Assembly (NCBI GenBank): GCA_964472275.1 | Contig: CAYYJN010000004.1 | Coordinates: 16,534-80,533, forward strand | Origin: JAFDVN01 sp964472275 | Lineage (GTDB): Bacteria; Acidobacteriota; Holophagae; Holophagales; Holophagaceae | Reading direction: 5' to 3' | Length of the DNA: 64,000 nt | Part shown: positions 1-7,077 of the stretch, piece after piece | Layout: every line of letters begins with the position of its first letter | How positions within the stretch are numbered: position 1 is the first letter of the stretch | Notes under the pieces: generated by a model | The model's database searches: none | The model's input: the letters and a program-made list of their open reading frames with translations, nothing else | Told to the model about the DNA's origin: nothing | Program-made: the position numbers and the translations under genes

Positions 1-653
1 TCGTGATGATGAACTTCTGCTATGACATCCCCGTCAAGCTTTACTCCACCCACCTCCTGCTGACGGCGCTGGTGGTCCTCGGGCCTGCCATGAAGCGGCT
101 CATGGATGTCCTGCTCTTCCACAGAGGCGCGGCGCCGGAGGATGTACGCCTACCCAATTGGACCGGCTGGCGTCGCCGGGGCCGCTGGGCGCTAAAGGGC
201 ATCGTCGTGGGCTATTTCCTCTGCTCGAACATCGCCAGCGATTGGACCCGCCGTAGGCAGGAGGCCGCTGCCGGTTCGCAGGTGGGCTATGAAGTGGAGT
301 CCATGACGCGAAATGGCGTGGAAGTGTCGCCGCTCATCACAGATAAGACGCGCTGGCGCTATGCGGTAACCTTTAATGGCGGAAGCGTGCTCCTCGTCCG
401 TGCCATGGATGGATCACGCGCGAGCTACAAGGTCAAACAGGAAGGTGGGACCTGGGAGCTGACGGAGGTATGGCCCGAAACCAAGGCACCGATGACCTTG
501 CAGGCATCCACGGCGGATAAGAAGCATCTTCTGCTGGAAGGCCTCGTGGAAGGTGTGCAGGCCCGTATTCAACTTGTGAAGAAGGACACCCAGGACTTCC
601 CTCTCATGAATCGCGGCTTCCACTGGATCAACGAGCGGCCCTACAATCGCTAG
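1..653 (+). CDS. DoxX-like membrane protein, C-terminal part (5' truncated)
   Basis: The reading frame is open at the left edge, so this is only the end of a gene. What remains has two hydrophobic stretches (about residues 15-32 and 65-75 of the visible part), then a soluble tail of about 130 residues ending in GFHWINERPYNR. I recognise that ending and layout from the C-terminus of DoxX-like or HTTM-like membrane proteins of Acidobacteriota and Bacteroidota; this is recall, not a search. GTG and ATG codons at 3-11 are probably internal. The stop (651-653) overlaps the stop of the convergent Nudix gene through the shared tetranucleotide CTAG. Function is unknown. Confidence 0.6.
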   Translation, partial: VMMNFCYDIPVKLYSTHLLLTALVVLGPAMKRLMDVLLFHRGAAPEDVRLPNWTGWRRRGRWALKGIVVGYFLCSNIASDWTRRRQEAAAGSQVGYEVESMTRNGVEVSPLITDKTRWRYAVTFNGGSVLLVRAMDGSRASYKVKQEGGTWELTEVWPETKAPMTLQASTADKKHLLLEGLVEGVQARIQLVKKDTQDFPLMNRGFHWINERPYNR

Positions 654-1279
654 CTTGTTTTCAGCGCATCCAACCACGCTTTAAGGACGAAAGCCGTCGC
701 GCCCCAGAGGGGGGTGGCTTGGCCGTCTCCGAGGTCCATCTCCAGGCGGGGGACTTCGAGGGCGAGGCCTTGGCGGTCGAGGATTTCGCTGGTCCAGGGC
801 GCGTCCAGCAAGGGCACGAGGGGCAGCATCAGCGCGCGTTCCAGTTCGGCGTCCACGGTGAACTTCGGTTCGCGGGCTTCCCAGCGGAAGAGGACGGGCG
901 TGAAGCGGACCCTCGCCTTCGCCACGCCATCGGCGAAGCAGCCGAGCTCCCAGACTTCCGTGAGGCCCAGCTCCTCGCGCAGTTCGCGGCGCGCGGTGCG
1001 GGGCAGGTCGCGGTCGGAAGGCTCCGCCATGCCGCCGGGGAAGGCGATCTCACCGGGGTGGTGCGGCGCGCCGAATCCGCGTTGCACGAGCACGAGCTTC
1101 GTGGCGCCGACCTCATTCCCCCACAGCACCACCGCCACCGCGGCGCGGCGGCCGTCCTCAGGGATGCGGCGGCTGATCTTGAAGGGATGCTCGGAGCGCG
1201 CGTTGAGCCGCAAGCTGGCTTCGATGCGCGACCACGGGATGGGTGTCCCGTCCTGAGGCGGCGTCCAGAGTCGGCTCAT
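650..1279 (-). CDS. Nudix hydrolase, CoA-pyrophosphatase (NudL) type
   Basis: A 209-residue protein with a Nudix fold. The Nudix box core RELREELGL is clear. It is preceded by HHPGEIAFPGG, close to the conserved block upstream of the box in the NudL/CoA diphosphatase subfamily. Such enzymes hydrolyse a nucleoside diphosphate linked to another group, typically CoA to 3',5'-ADP and phosphopantetheine, in the cytoplasm; the exact substrate here is inferred. Length is normal for NudL (about 190-210). The ATG at 1279 has only a weak ribosome site. The gene converges on the upstream membrane gene with a 4-base stop overlap, and a perfect 25-bp inverted repeat separates it from the rel gene. Confidence 0.85.
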   Translation of the reverse strand: MSRLWTPPQDGTPIPWSRIEASLRLNARSEHPFKISRRIPEDGRRAAVAVVLWGNEVGATKLVLVQRGFGAPHHPGEIAFPGGMAEPSDRDLPRTARRELREELGLTEVWELGCFADGVAKARVRFTPVLFRWEAREPKFTVDAELERALMLPLVPLLDAPWTSEILDRQGLALEVPRLEMDLGDGQATPLWGATAFVLKAWLDALKTS

Positions 1280-1293
1280 GGCGCGAAACCGAT

Positions 1294-1399
1294 TTCACCG
1301 CGGAGGCGCGGAGGACGCAGAAGGGACGCGGCATGGCGCCGCCTTGGCGCCGTCGTGGTGGATGGTTTCCCTCGGCGTCCTCCGCGCCTCCGCGGTGAA
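1294..1399. repeat. Long intergenic hairpin, GAGG-word family, perfect 25-bp arms
   Basis: The left arm (1294-1318, starting TTCACCGCGGAGGCGCGG) is the exact reverse complement of the right arm (1375-1399), with a 56-nt spacer. Each arm is itself a reiteration of short words like GCGGAGG. It fills the gap between the Nudix gene start and the rel stop. Related elements lie at 21097-21162, 22582-22671 and 19177-19281. It could be a terminator-like or mRNA-stabilising structure, or a mobile palindrome; nothing in it looks coding. Confidence 0.8.
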
Positions 1400-1406
1400 C
1401 CCCACA

Positions 1407-3626
1407 TCAGATCTTCCCGAAGATCGAGCCCTTCACCCGCTCCACGGTGAACACGCCGCGGACTTTGCGGAGGCCGTTCATCAGGTCAATGAGGTGGGAG
1501 CGGTCGCGCACGCGCAGGGCGATGTGGAAGAGGCCCGTCCCCTGTTCGCTGGCGGCGGCCTGGAAGCGCTGCATGTTGATGCCGGACTTCTGCACCGCCT
1601 CGCTGATGGCGGCCACCATGCCGGCGCGATCCTCGGTGGTGAGGGAGATCTCCGTGTCGAAGACGCCCGCGCCCTTGCCCCAGGTGACGGCCACGCGCCG
1701 TTCGCTGTGCAGCGTGGTGTTCGCGAGTTGGGGACAGCCCGCGCGGTGGATGGCGACGCCGCGGTTGCGGGTGATGTAGCCCGTGATCTCATCGCCGCGG
1801 ATGGGCTTGCAGCAATAGGCGAGGCTGTAGAGGATGCCGCTGGTGTCGTCCACCACCACGGCGTCGTCCATGGCGATGCGGCCCGGGCTGGCCTTGCGCT
1901 TGGCGGGCTCGGGGAGGAAGGGCTCCAGCAGCCGCTGAGGGCTGACGCGGCCGAAGCCCACGGCGGCGAGGTAGCTGTCCCAGTTGGCGTGATGCAGCGG
2001 CTTGAGGCGCTCGGTGAGCTTGGCGTGGACTTCGGCGTCGTCGAGCCGGATTCCGGCGGCCTTCGCCTCGCGCTCCAGGCGCTCGCGGCCCATCTGGATG
2101 GCGCGCGTGCGTTCCTCCTCGCGGATGAAGGATTGGATCTTCGCTTTCGCCGAAGCCGACTTCACGAAGCCGAGCCAATCGCGGCTCGGCTTGTGATCGG
2201 GCCGCGTAAGGATCTCCACGCGGTCGCCGTTGGAGAGCGCCTGGCGCAGCGGCACCATGCGGCCATTCACCTTGGCCCCCACGCAGCGATGCCCGACTTC
2301 GGTGTGGATGGCGTAGGCGAAATCAATGGGCGTCGCGCCTTCGGGCAGCGCGCGCAGGTCCCCCTTGGGCGTGAAGACCTGGATGGTGCGGAAGCTCAGT
2401 TCGCCCTTGAGGTTCGCCACCAGATCGCGGCTGTCGCGGGATTCCTGGTGCAGTTCCACCATCCGGCGCAGGAAGGCCGCCTGGTTGATCTCGTCGCGAT
2501 TGGCGAGGCGGCCGTCCTTGTAGGTCCAGTGGGCGGCGATGCCGGCCTCCGCGCTCGCGTGCATCGCCTCGGTGCGGATCTGGATCTCGAAGGCGTCGCC
2601 CGAGGGCATGAGCACCGAGGTGTGGATGCTCTGGTAGCCGTTCTCCTTCGGCAGGCTGATGTAGTCCTTGAAGCGCCCCGGGATCGGCTTGAAGAGCCCA
2701 TGCACGATGCCGAGGGCGGTGTAGCAGCTCGGCCGGTCCGCGCAGAGGATGCGGTAGGCCAGCCAGTCATGGATGTCCTCCAGCGCGCGCTCCTGCGCGT
2801 CCATCTTGCGCCAGATGCCGAAGTAGTGCTTCACGCGGAAAGTGACGGTGGCCCTCACGCCCTGTTCGCGGAGCGTCACTTCCAGGAGCAGGCGCGTCTC
2901 TTCGATGGTGTCCGCCAGCTTCGCCCGCTTGCGCTCCACGGCGTCTTTGAGTTCCTGGAAGCGTTCCGGCTCCAGGAAAGCGAAGGAGAGGTCCTCCAAT
3001 TCCAGGCGCACGGCGCCCATGCCGAGGCGGTTCGCCAGCGGCGCGTAGAGTTCGAGGGTTTCCCGCGCGATGAGGCGGCGCTTCTCCTCGGGCATGGCCG
3101 ACAGCGTCTTCATGTTGTGCAGCCGGTCGGCGAGCTTCACGACGAGCACGCGCACATCCTTGCCCATGGCGACGAGCAGCTTGCGCACATTCTCGGCGTT
3201 GAGCAGGTGCCGGTCCGTGAAGGCCAGCTTGGCCATCTTCGTGAGGCCATCCACGATCACGGCGACTTCATCTCCGAACTGGGCGCGGACCTCGTCCAGC
3301 GTGAGGAGCGTGTCCTCCACCGTGTCGTGGAGCATGCCGCAGACGATGGTCACCGCGTCCAGCCGCCATTCCGCGAGGCTCAGGGCGACGGCGAGCGGGT
3401 GGAAGAAGTAGGGCTCGCCGCTGCGCCGCGCCTGCCGCGCGTGCATGGCCCGGCCCACCTTGAAGGCGCGCTCCAGCAGGTCCAGGTCGCCATCGGGATG
3501 GTGGTGCAGGAAGGCGGTCTTCACCCGCGCGAAGGCCCCATCCAGGGTCAGGCAGGCCGCGCCCGGCACCACCGCCCCCGGCAGGGCGGGCGCCGAAGGC
3601 AGGATCTGCGGCCCCAGGTCTCCCAT
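1407..3626 (-). CDS. Bifunctional (p)ppGpp synthetase/hydrolase (RelA/SpoT, Rel)
   Basis: With the ATG at 3626 the protein has 739 residues, normal for a long RSH enzyme; the frame runs further upstream but that part has no family character. An HD hydrolase domain fills about residues 50-200 (H76, and HDTVEDT with H100-D101 and E104-D105; KLADRLHN around D167). The synthetase domain is about 255-370 (RVKHYFGIWRKM, RFKDYI, QIRTEAMHA), then a TGS domain (about 415-475) and a C-terminal ACT domain (about 665-739). Both catalytic centres look intact, so it probably both makes and degrades (p)ppGpp in the stringent response. It appears to be transcribed alone. No strong Shine-Dalgarno precedes the chosen start. 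Confidence 0.93.
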   Translation of the reverse strand: MGDLGPQILPSAPALPGAVVPGAACLTLDGAFARVKTAFLHHHPDGDLDLLERAFKVGRAMHARQARRSGEPYFFHPLAVALSLAEWRLDAVTIVCGMLHDTVEDTLLTLDEVRAQFGDEVAVIVDGLTKMAKLAFTDRHLLNAENVRKLLVAMGKDVRVLVVKLADRLHNMKTLSAMPEEKRRLIARETLELYAPLANRLGMGAVRLELEDLSFAFLEPERFQELKDAVERKRAKLADTIEETRLLLEVTLREQGVRATVTFRVKHYFGIWRKMDAQERALEDIHDWLAYRILCADRPSCYTALGIVHGLFKPIPGRFKDYISLPKENGYQSIHTSVLMPSGDAFEIQIRTEAMHASAEAGIAAHWTYKDGRLANRDEINQAAFLRRMVELHQESRDSRDLVANLKGELSFRTIQVFTPKGDLRALPEGATPIDFAYAIHTEVGHRCVGAKVNGRMVPLRQALSNGDRVEILTRPDHKPSRDWLGFVKSASAKAKIQSFIREEERTRAIQMGRERLEREAKAAGIRLDDAEVHAKLTERLKPLHHANWDSYLAAVGFGRVSPQRLLEPFLPEPAKRKASPGRIAMDDAVVVDDTSGILYSLAYCCKPIRGDEITGYITRNRGVAIHRAGCPQLANTTLHSERRVAVTWGKGAGVFDTEISLTTEDRAGMVAAISEAVQKSGINMQRFQAAASEQGTGLFHIALRVRDRSHLIDLMNGLRKVRGVFTVERVKGSIFGKI

Positions 3627-3799
3627 TTTCCGATTGTGGGGCAGGGCGCCGGGGGGCGCTAGGATGGACCCCGATCCGGAGGCTTTTACCAAGACCCCAC
3701 GGCTAATCTTGCAGGTCCGCGCCAGCGCTTGAACGCGAGGGGTTCTGCGCGGCCGAATCCGGCGACGCCAATGATGGATCACGCGTGCTGGCGGACCGG

Positions 3800-4186
3800 C
3801 TATTCCGTCTCCGCGGTGTCTTGGAGCAGCCAGCTCACCGCCGCCTGCCGATCCGTGAAGACGGAATCGCGGCTGTAGTAGTCGGCGAAGACCTCGTATT
3901 GCCGAGCGACCCCGAATTGAATCGCATGGCCGACAAGGAGGGCGGATCGCCATTTCATCGTGCCGAGTTTGGGGAGGACGATGGTCTCGATCAGATTGGC
4001 AAGGTCGCTTCCATGCACCTCCACGCCGCACTCCCGCAGATCCACGAGGGTCCGGCGGCACGCGAGGACTTCTGGATCCGCGAGGTAGTTCCTCCAGAAA
4101 TCCGCCAAGTCCCCGGCGTGGACGGTGCCGGTCCAGGTCTCGAAGATGATTCCGAGCGCAGGGTCAATGGCATAGGAGATGGGCAC
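3800..4186 (-). CDS. Small SpoIIAA/STAS-like protein of unknown function
   Basis: From a GTG at 4186 (VPISYAIDP...) the product has 128 residues. The sequence alternates predicted strands and helices in the manner of small SpoIIAA-like proteins: an N-terminal YAIDPALGIIFETWTG strand pair, then LVDLRECGVEVHG, and a C-terminal AVSWLLQD helix. I recognise the general type, usually annotated as hypothetical. The frame stays open to an ATG at 4360, but that extension lies over hairpin-rich DNA and has no such pattern, so the shorter form is preferred. It sits alone between rel and the tRNA-Ser gene. Start position is uncertain. Confidence 0.6.
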   Translation of the reverse strand: MPISYAIDPALGIIFETWTGTVHAGDLADFWRNYLADPEVLACRRTLVDLRECGVEVHGSDLANLIETIVLPKLGTMKWRSALLVGHAIQFGVARQYEVFADYYSRDSVFTDRQAAVSWLLQDTAETE

Positions 4187-4247
4187 GGGGGTATCCGGAC
4201 GCGAGAAACCAACGCGACACGATATACGAGACGGCGAGGGAAGAGGC

Positions 4248-4372
4248 GGAGGGAGTGGGATTTCCCTCCGGGCCGCGCCCGTGGCGGAGCCTTGAAACCG
4301 TGCGCTCCTGGCGTCGAACAGGGCCCCGCGCTGTTCTCCTTGGGATCGCATCGGTTCCAAGGCCCTCGCCTT
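4248..4372. other. Hairpin-rich intergenic stretch
   Basis: Three short perfect inverted repeats follow one another: GGAGGGA/TCCCTCC (4248-4269), a GC-rich one around AACAG...CTGTT near 4317-4335, and CCAAGGC/GCCTTGG near 4358-4375. No gene is evident. They lie between the small SpoIIAA-like gene and the tRNA-Ser terminator and may act as terminators or a structured leader. Confidence 0.35.
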
Positions 4373-4400
4373 GGGCGATTCTCATCCCACTCTCACCGCC

Positions 4401-4424
4401 AAAAAGAAGGCCGCTCGCGCGGCC
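4401..4424 (-). terminator. Intrinsic terminator of tRNA-Ser(TGA)
   Basis: Read on the minus strand: GGCCGC, loop GCGA, GCGGCC, then TTCTTTTTG. It begins three bases after the encoded CCA end of the tRNA. Confidence 0.85.
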
Positions 4425-4426
4425 AA

Positions 4427-4514
4427 TGGCGGTGGGAGTGGGATTCGAACCCACGGAGGGTTGCCCCTCGCCGGTTTTCAAGACCGGTGCCTTAAACCGC
4501 TCGGCCATCCCACC
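4427..4514 (-). tRNA. tRNA-Ser (anticodon TGA)
   Basis: The acceptor stem GGTGGGA/TCCCACC, a D-arm with GGCCGAGCGG, the anticodon stem CCGGT/ACCGG with loop CTTGAAA (anticodon TGA), a long class II variable arm, the T-arm GTGGG-TTCGAAT-CCCAC, discriminator G and an encoded CCA are all present. It reads UCA and related serine codons. It is divergent from the other serine tRNA. Confidence 0.96.
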
Positions 4515-4522
4515 GTGGGTCC

Positions 4523-4552
4523 ATGATCCCCAGGATTCATGCGGCGCGGCAA
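4523..4552 (-). promoter_or_regulatory. Sigma70-type promoter of tRNA-Ser(TGA)
   Basis: On the minus strand a TTGCCG -35 box (4547-4552) is followed after 18 nt by GATCAT (4523-4528), ending 8 nt before the tRNA 5' end. The -10 is a weak match. Confidence 0.5.
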
Positions 4553-4558
4553 GTTCCC

Positions 4559-4587
4559 TTGAGCGGCGCGGCTCCCCGCGCTAACCT
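4559..4587 (+). promoter_or_regulatory. Sigma70-type promoter of tRNA-Ser(GCT)
   Basis: A TTGAGC -35 box (4559-4564), a 17-nt spacer and a TAACCT -10 box (4582-4587), with the tRNA starting 10 nt downstream. The spacing is ideal for a stable-RNA promoter. Confidence 0.65.
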
Positions 4588-4596
4588 AGTCCCTTC

Positions 4597-4689
4597 GGAG
4601 AGTTGCCGGAGTGGCCGATCGGGCTCGCCTGCTAAGCGAGTGTATTGGGTAAACCAGTACCGGGGGTTCGAATCCCCCACTCTCCGCCA
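4597..4689 (+). tRNA. tRNA-Ser (anticodon GCT)
   Basis: Acceptor GGAGAGT/ACTCTCC, anticodon stem CTCGC/GCGAG with loop CTGCTAA (anticodon GCT), a long variable arm, the T-arm GGGGG-TTCGAAT-CCCCC, discriminator G and encoded CCA. It reads AGC/AGU serine codons. Confidence 0.97.
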
Positions 4690-4694
4690 AAAAT

Positions 4695-4721
4695 GGGCCG
4701 CGAAAGCGGCCCGAAGTTTTT
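4695..4721 (+). terminator. Intrinsic terminator of tRNA-Ser(GCT)
   Basis: GGGCCGC, loop GAAA, GCGGCCC, then GAAGTTTTT, just after the tRNA CCA end. Confidence 0.9.
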
Positions 4722-4743
4722 GTGGGAATCCTCGCCTCCGCCT

Positions 4744-5424
4744 TCATCCCGTCCGGTCCCAGCCCTCGGCGGCGCGGAAGCTGTGGTAGCGGCCTTCGCC
4801 GAGGATGAGGTGGTCAGAGAGGGGCACGCCGAGGCTTTCGCCCGCGGCCCGCAAGCGTTTGGTGAGGAGACGGTCCTCGGCGGAAGGGCTGGGGTCGCCG
4901 CTCGGATGGTTGTGGAAGGCCAAGGCGGAGGTGGCTCCGTAACGCAGCGCCTCCCGAAAGAACTCGCGGGGGCTGATGAGCGTCGCGGTGGCCGTGCCTT
5001 GGCTGAGGATGCGCTCGGCCAGCAGTTCGCCTTTGGCGTTGAGGGCGAGCAGGCCGAAGCGCTCTTCGGTCCAGCCGTGGCAGCGGGGCAGCAAGTAGTC
5101 TCCGGCGGCGCGGGGGCTGGTGATGCGGGTGCGCTCGCCCCGGCGCTGGCTTCGGCGGCAGAGTTCCTGAGCCGCCCAGAGCTGGCAGGCTCTCGCGGGG
5201 CCGATGCCCGGTTGGCCGGTGAGGTCCGAGAGGCCGAAGCTCCAGAGGCCCGCGAGGCCGCCGCTGCGGCCGAGGAGTTCCTGGGCCAGCTCCACGGCGC
5301 TGCGGCCTTGGCGTCCCGTGCCCCACAGCAGCGCGAGGAGGTCCGCGTCGGAAAGGGTGTCGCCGTGGCCCGCGAGCAGCCGCTCGCGCGGGCGTTGATC
5401 CGGTGAAAGGTCGAGGATGCGCAT
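4744..5424 (-). CDS. radC: RadC family JAMM-domain protein
   Basis: A 226-residue protein of normal RadC length. The N-terminus carries a helix-hairpin-helix-like segment (about 20-90, with GQPGIGPARA). The C-terminal half is the JAB/JAMM metalloprotease-like domain with the signature HNHPSGDPSPSAED (H171, H173, S181, D184). Biochemical function is unsettled in the family, although RadC genes are often induced with competence. The ATG at 5424 shares its A with the TGA of the prepilin gene (TGATG), implying translational coupling. The upstream partners comEA and a prepilin suggest a link to DNA uptake or its aftermath. Confidence 0.93.
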   Translation of the reverse strand: MRILDLSPDQRPRERLLAGHGDTLSDADLLALLWGTGRQGRSAVELAQELLGRSGGLAGLWSFGLSDLTGQPGIGPARACQLWAAQELCRRSQRRGERTRITSPRAAGDYLLPRCHGWTEERFGLLALNAKGELLAERILSQGTATATLISPREFFREALRYGATSALAFHNHPSGDPSPSAEDRLLTKRLRAAGESLGVPLSDHLILGEGRYHSFRAAEGWDRTG

Positions 5425-5915
5425 CAGGCCCTCCCCCAGTGGTGGCGGCTGGCGCGCCAACGCAGCAGCGTCGTTCGGCCATGGCCGTTCACCCGCACGC
5501 ACAAGGCGTCGCAACCGTCGTTCAGGAACCAGACCGTGGCCGTGGCCGTGTGGCGCGGGGTGACAGTGATGGCCGCGTGCGCTTCGCCGCTCGTCGCCGC
5601 GCGCGTGGTGGGGTCCATGTTCGGCGGCAAGGGGATGCCGCTCGGCAGGCCCCAGTGGATGGAGCGGGGTAGGTTCACGGGCAGGTGGCCGAGGCCGCGG
5701 GTGGCGGTGGCCGAAACCTCCACGGGGCTACCCGACGCGCGGGCTTGGGCGAAGGCCTCGTCCAGCGACCCTTGGATTTCCTGGGCCGCGACGGTGAGGG
5801 CCGGGCCTTGGATCTGGAAGGAAGTGAAGGCGCCGAGGCCGAGGGCGCCGACGATGCCCGTGGCCGTGACCATCTCCAGGAGCGACATGCCGCGCTGGCG
5901 GAAGAGAGGACCCAT
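5424..5915 (-). CDS. Type IV pilin-like / pseudopilin protein (GspH-like)
   Basis: 163 residues. The N-terminus FRQRG-MSLLEMV is a class III prepilin signal: cleavage after G9, new N-terminal methionine, glutamate at +5, then a hydrophobic helix (about residues 12-32). The rest is a small globular domain with a Cys pair in the WFLNDGCDALCVRV region. This fits a minor pilin/pseudopilin of the GspH/FimT type, processed by a prepilin peptidase and displayed in the periplasm. It lies between comEA (8 bases after its stop) and radC (1-base overlap), so a role in the DNA-uptake pilus is likely but inferred. Confidence 0.85.
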   Translation of the reverse strand: MGPLFRQRGMSLLEMVTATGIVGALGLGAFTSFQIQGPALTVAAQEIQGSLDEAFAQARASGSPVEVSATATRGLGHLPVNLPRSIHWGLPSGIPLPPNMDPTTRAATSGEAHAAITVTPRHTATATVWFLNDGCDALCVRVNGHGRTTLLRWRASRHHWGRA

Positions 5916-5923
5916 GGCGATCC

Positions 5924-6235
5924 TCACTTCGCCGCAGGCGTGAGCAGGAAGGGGCGGAGCTGGGCGAAGGCCTTCTCGCCGATGCCCTTCACATTCATCA
6001 GCTCTTCCGGTCGCCGGAAAGGACCGTGCTCCTTGCGGAAGAGGACGATGCGCTCCGCCGTCTTCGGCCCGATGTGAGGCAACTGGACGAGTTCGGTGGC
6101 GGTGGCGGTGTTGAGATTGATGGCGTGGGCGACGGCCTTGGGAGCGGGCTTGCTGGAGCGGCCGCCGCCCGTGGCTCCCAGGGGAAGCGCCAGAGCCACG
6201 GAAAGGATGAGGGGAGAGGTGAAGCGGAAACCCAT
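5924..6235 (-). CDS. comEA: ComEA-like helix-hairpin-helix DNA-binding protein
   Basis: With the ATG at 6235, which has an excellent ribosome site (AGGAGGAATCC-ATG), the product has 103 residues. It has a signal peptide or anchor (LILSVALALPLG), a short low-complexity linker and a C-terminal tandem helix-hairpin-helix: INLNTATATELVQLPHIGPKTAERI followed by NVKGIGEKAFAQLRPFL. ComEA binds incoming double-stranded DNA in the periplasm during transformation. It heads a three-gene operon with a pilin-like gene and radC, and its upstream DNA is an exceptional AT-rich palindrome. The frame continues upstream to 6322 but that start would have no ribosome site. Confidence 0.9.
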   Translation of the reverse strand: MGFRFTSPLILSVALALPLGATGGGRSSKPAPKAVAHAINLNTATATELVQLPHIGPKTAERIVLFRKEHGPFRRPEELMNVKGIGEKAFAQLRPFLLTPAAK

Positions 6236-6287
6236 GGATTCCTCCTGTGAAAGGGCAGGAGGAAGAATCGAGAGACATGCCAGAACA

Positions 6288-6432
6288 GTTAACTCTTTAT
6301 ATTCAATAAATAGATATTTCATTTTTTAAAAATTTGTCACTTACAAATAACAAATTTTTAAAAATATAATAAATAGAATTAAATAAATATTTATGAATGA
6401 CCATTTCTGAATTCGAAAATCATGGGAACGAC
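6288..6432. promoter_or_regulatory. Extremely AT-rich control region upstream of comEA with 15-bp palindrome
   Basis: About 145 bases made almost only of A and T, in sharp contrast to the GC-rich surroundings. It contains a perfect inverted repeat: 6323-6337 (TTTTTAAAAATTTGT) and 6350-6364 (ACAAATTTTTAAAAA), 12-nt spacer. It lies downstream of the phosphatase gene and upstream of comEA, both on the minus strand. It could serve as a terminator for the serine operon, a strong or silenced promoter for the competence operon, or an operator for an A/T-tract-binding regulator. No DnaA boxes (TTATNCACA) are visible. Confidence 0.5.
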
Positions 6433-6435
6433 AAA

Positions 6436-7077
6436 TTAGATGGCCAGATGCAAAGCTTCGCCGAAGAACCCGGCCACATGGGCGGCGTCGTTGAGGCGCA
6501 CCACTTCCAGGCGGTTGGGCTCCGGCCCTTCCAGCAGGTTCAGCGTCGCGGGAGCCTGGCGGAAGGACCAGATCCGGGCGAGGGGCAGGCCGAGAACGCG
6601 GGCCAGGATCACGCGGTTCACGGCGTCGTGGGCGGCGACGAGGAGGATCTCTTCCGGTCCGAGCCCCGCGCAAGCCGCGACGAAGGCGGGCCAGGCCCGG
6701 TCCTGGACCTGCTGGAGGGATTCGCCGCCGGGCATCTGCACCGTTTCGGGAGCCTGGCGCCATGCCTTGAGGCGTGGGGCGTCTTCGGTCGCCAACTCGG
6801 CGGCCAACTTGCCCTCCCAAGCGCCATGGGCGATTTCCAGAAAGCCGGGATCCAGCGTGAGCATTCCGGCGCGGGTTCCGAGCGCCAATTCCGCCGTGCG
6901 GCGCGCGCGGGACAGCGGCGAAGCCACGGCGCGGGCGATGGGGAGGTCCTTCAGGCGCGCGCCAAGCGCCGTCGCCTGGCGTTCGCCGTTTTCCGAAAGC
7001 GGAATGTCCATCTGGCCCTGGTAGCGGCCTTCGGCGTTCCAGGGGGTTTCGCCGTGGCGGCAGAGGAGGACGCGCAT
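6436..7077 (-). CDS. Histidine-phosphatase-fold enzyme, probable phosphoserine phosphatase
   Basis: 213 residues of the phosphoglycerate-mutase-like superfamily: LCRHGETPWN with phospho-acceptor H8, R7, R58-R60 region, E81 and H150 (LLVAAHDAVN). Members hydrolyse or transfer phosphate through a phosphohistidine and need no metal. Its ATG overlaps the serA stop (TGATG), and an SerC-like aminotransferase precedes serA, so the missing third step of serine synthesis, phosphoserine to serine, is the obvious job. A metal-independent phosphoserine phosphatase of this fold is known from Hydrogenobacter thermophilus (iPSP). The EIAHG segment puts H84 beside the catalytic glutamate, which I recall as a substrate-recognition histidine in iPSP. 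Alternatives are CobC-like phosphatase or phosphoglycerate mutase. Confidence 0.75.
   Translation of the reverse strand: MRVLLCRHGETPWNAEGRYQGQMDIPLSENGERQATALGARLKDLPIARAVASPLSRARRTAELALGTRAGMLTLDPGFLEIAHGAWEGKLAAELATEDAPRLKAWRQAPETVQMPGGESLQQVQDRAWPAFVAACAGLGPEEILLVAAHDAVNRVILARVLGLPLARIWSFRQAPATLNLLEGPEPNRLEVVRLNDAAHVAGFFGEALHLAI

Noticed and set aside
1278..3662. Long plus-strand frame (about 794 codons) opposite the rel gene
   Set aside because: It is antisense to a fully recognised RSH enzyme; its His/Ala/Gly-rich product has no domain character, typical of shadows in GC-rich DNA.
4187..4360. N-terminal extension of the SpoIIAA-like gene to the ATG at 4360
   Set aside because: The added residues are low-complexity and overlie hairpins; the family-like sequence begins at about 4186.
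6288..6432. Replication origin in the AT-rich island
   Set aside because: No DnaA boxes, and no dnaA, dnaN or gidA neighbours.
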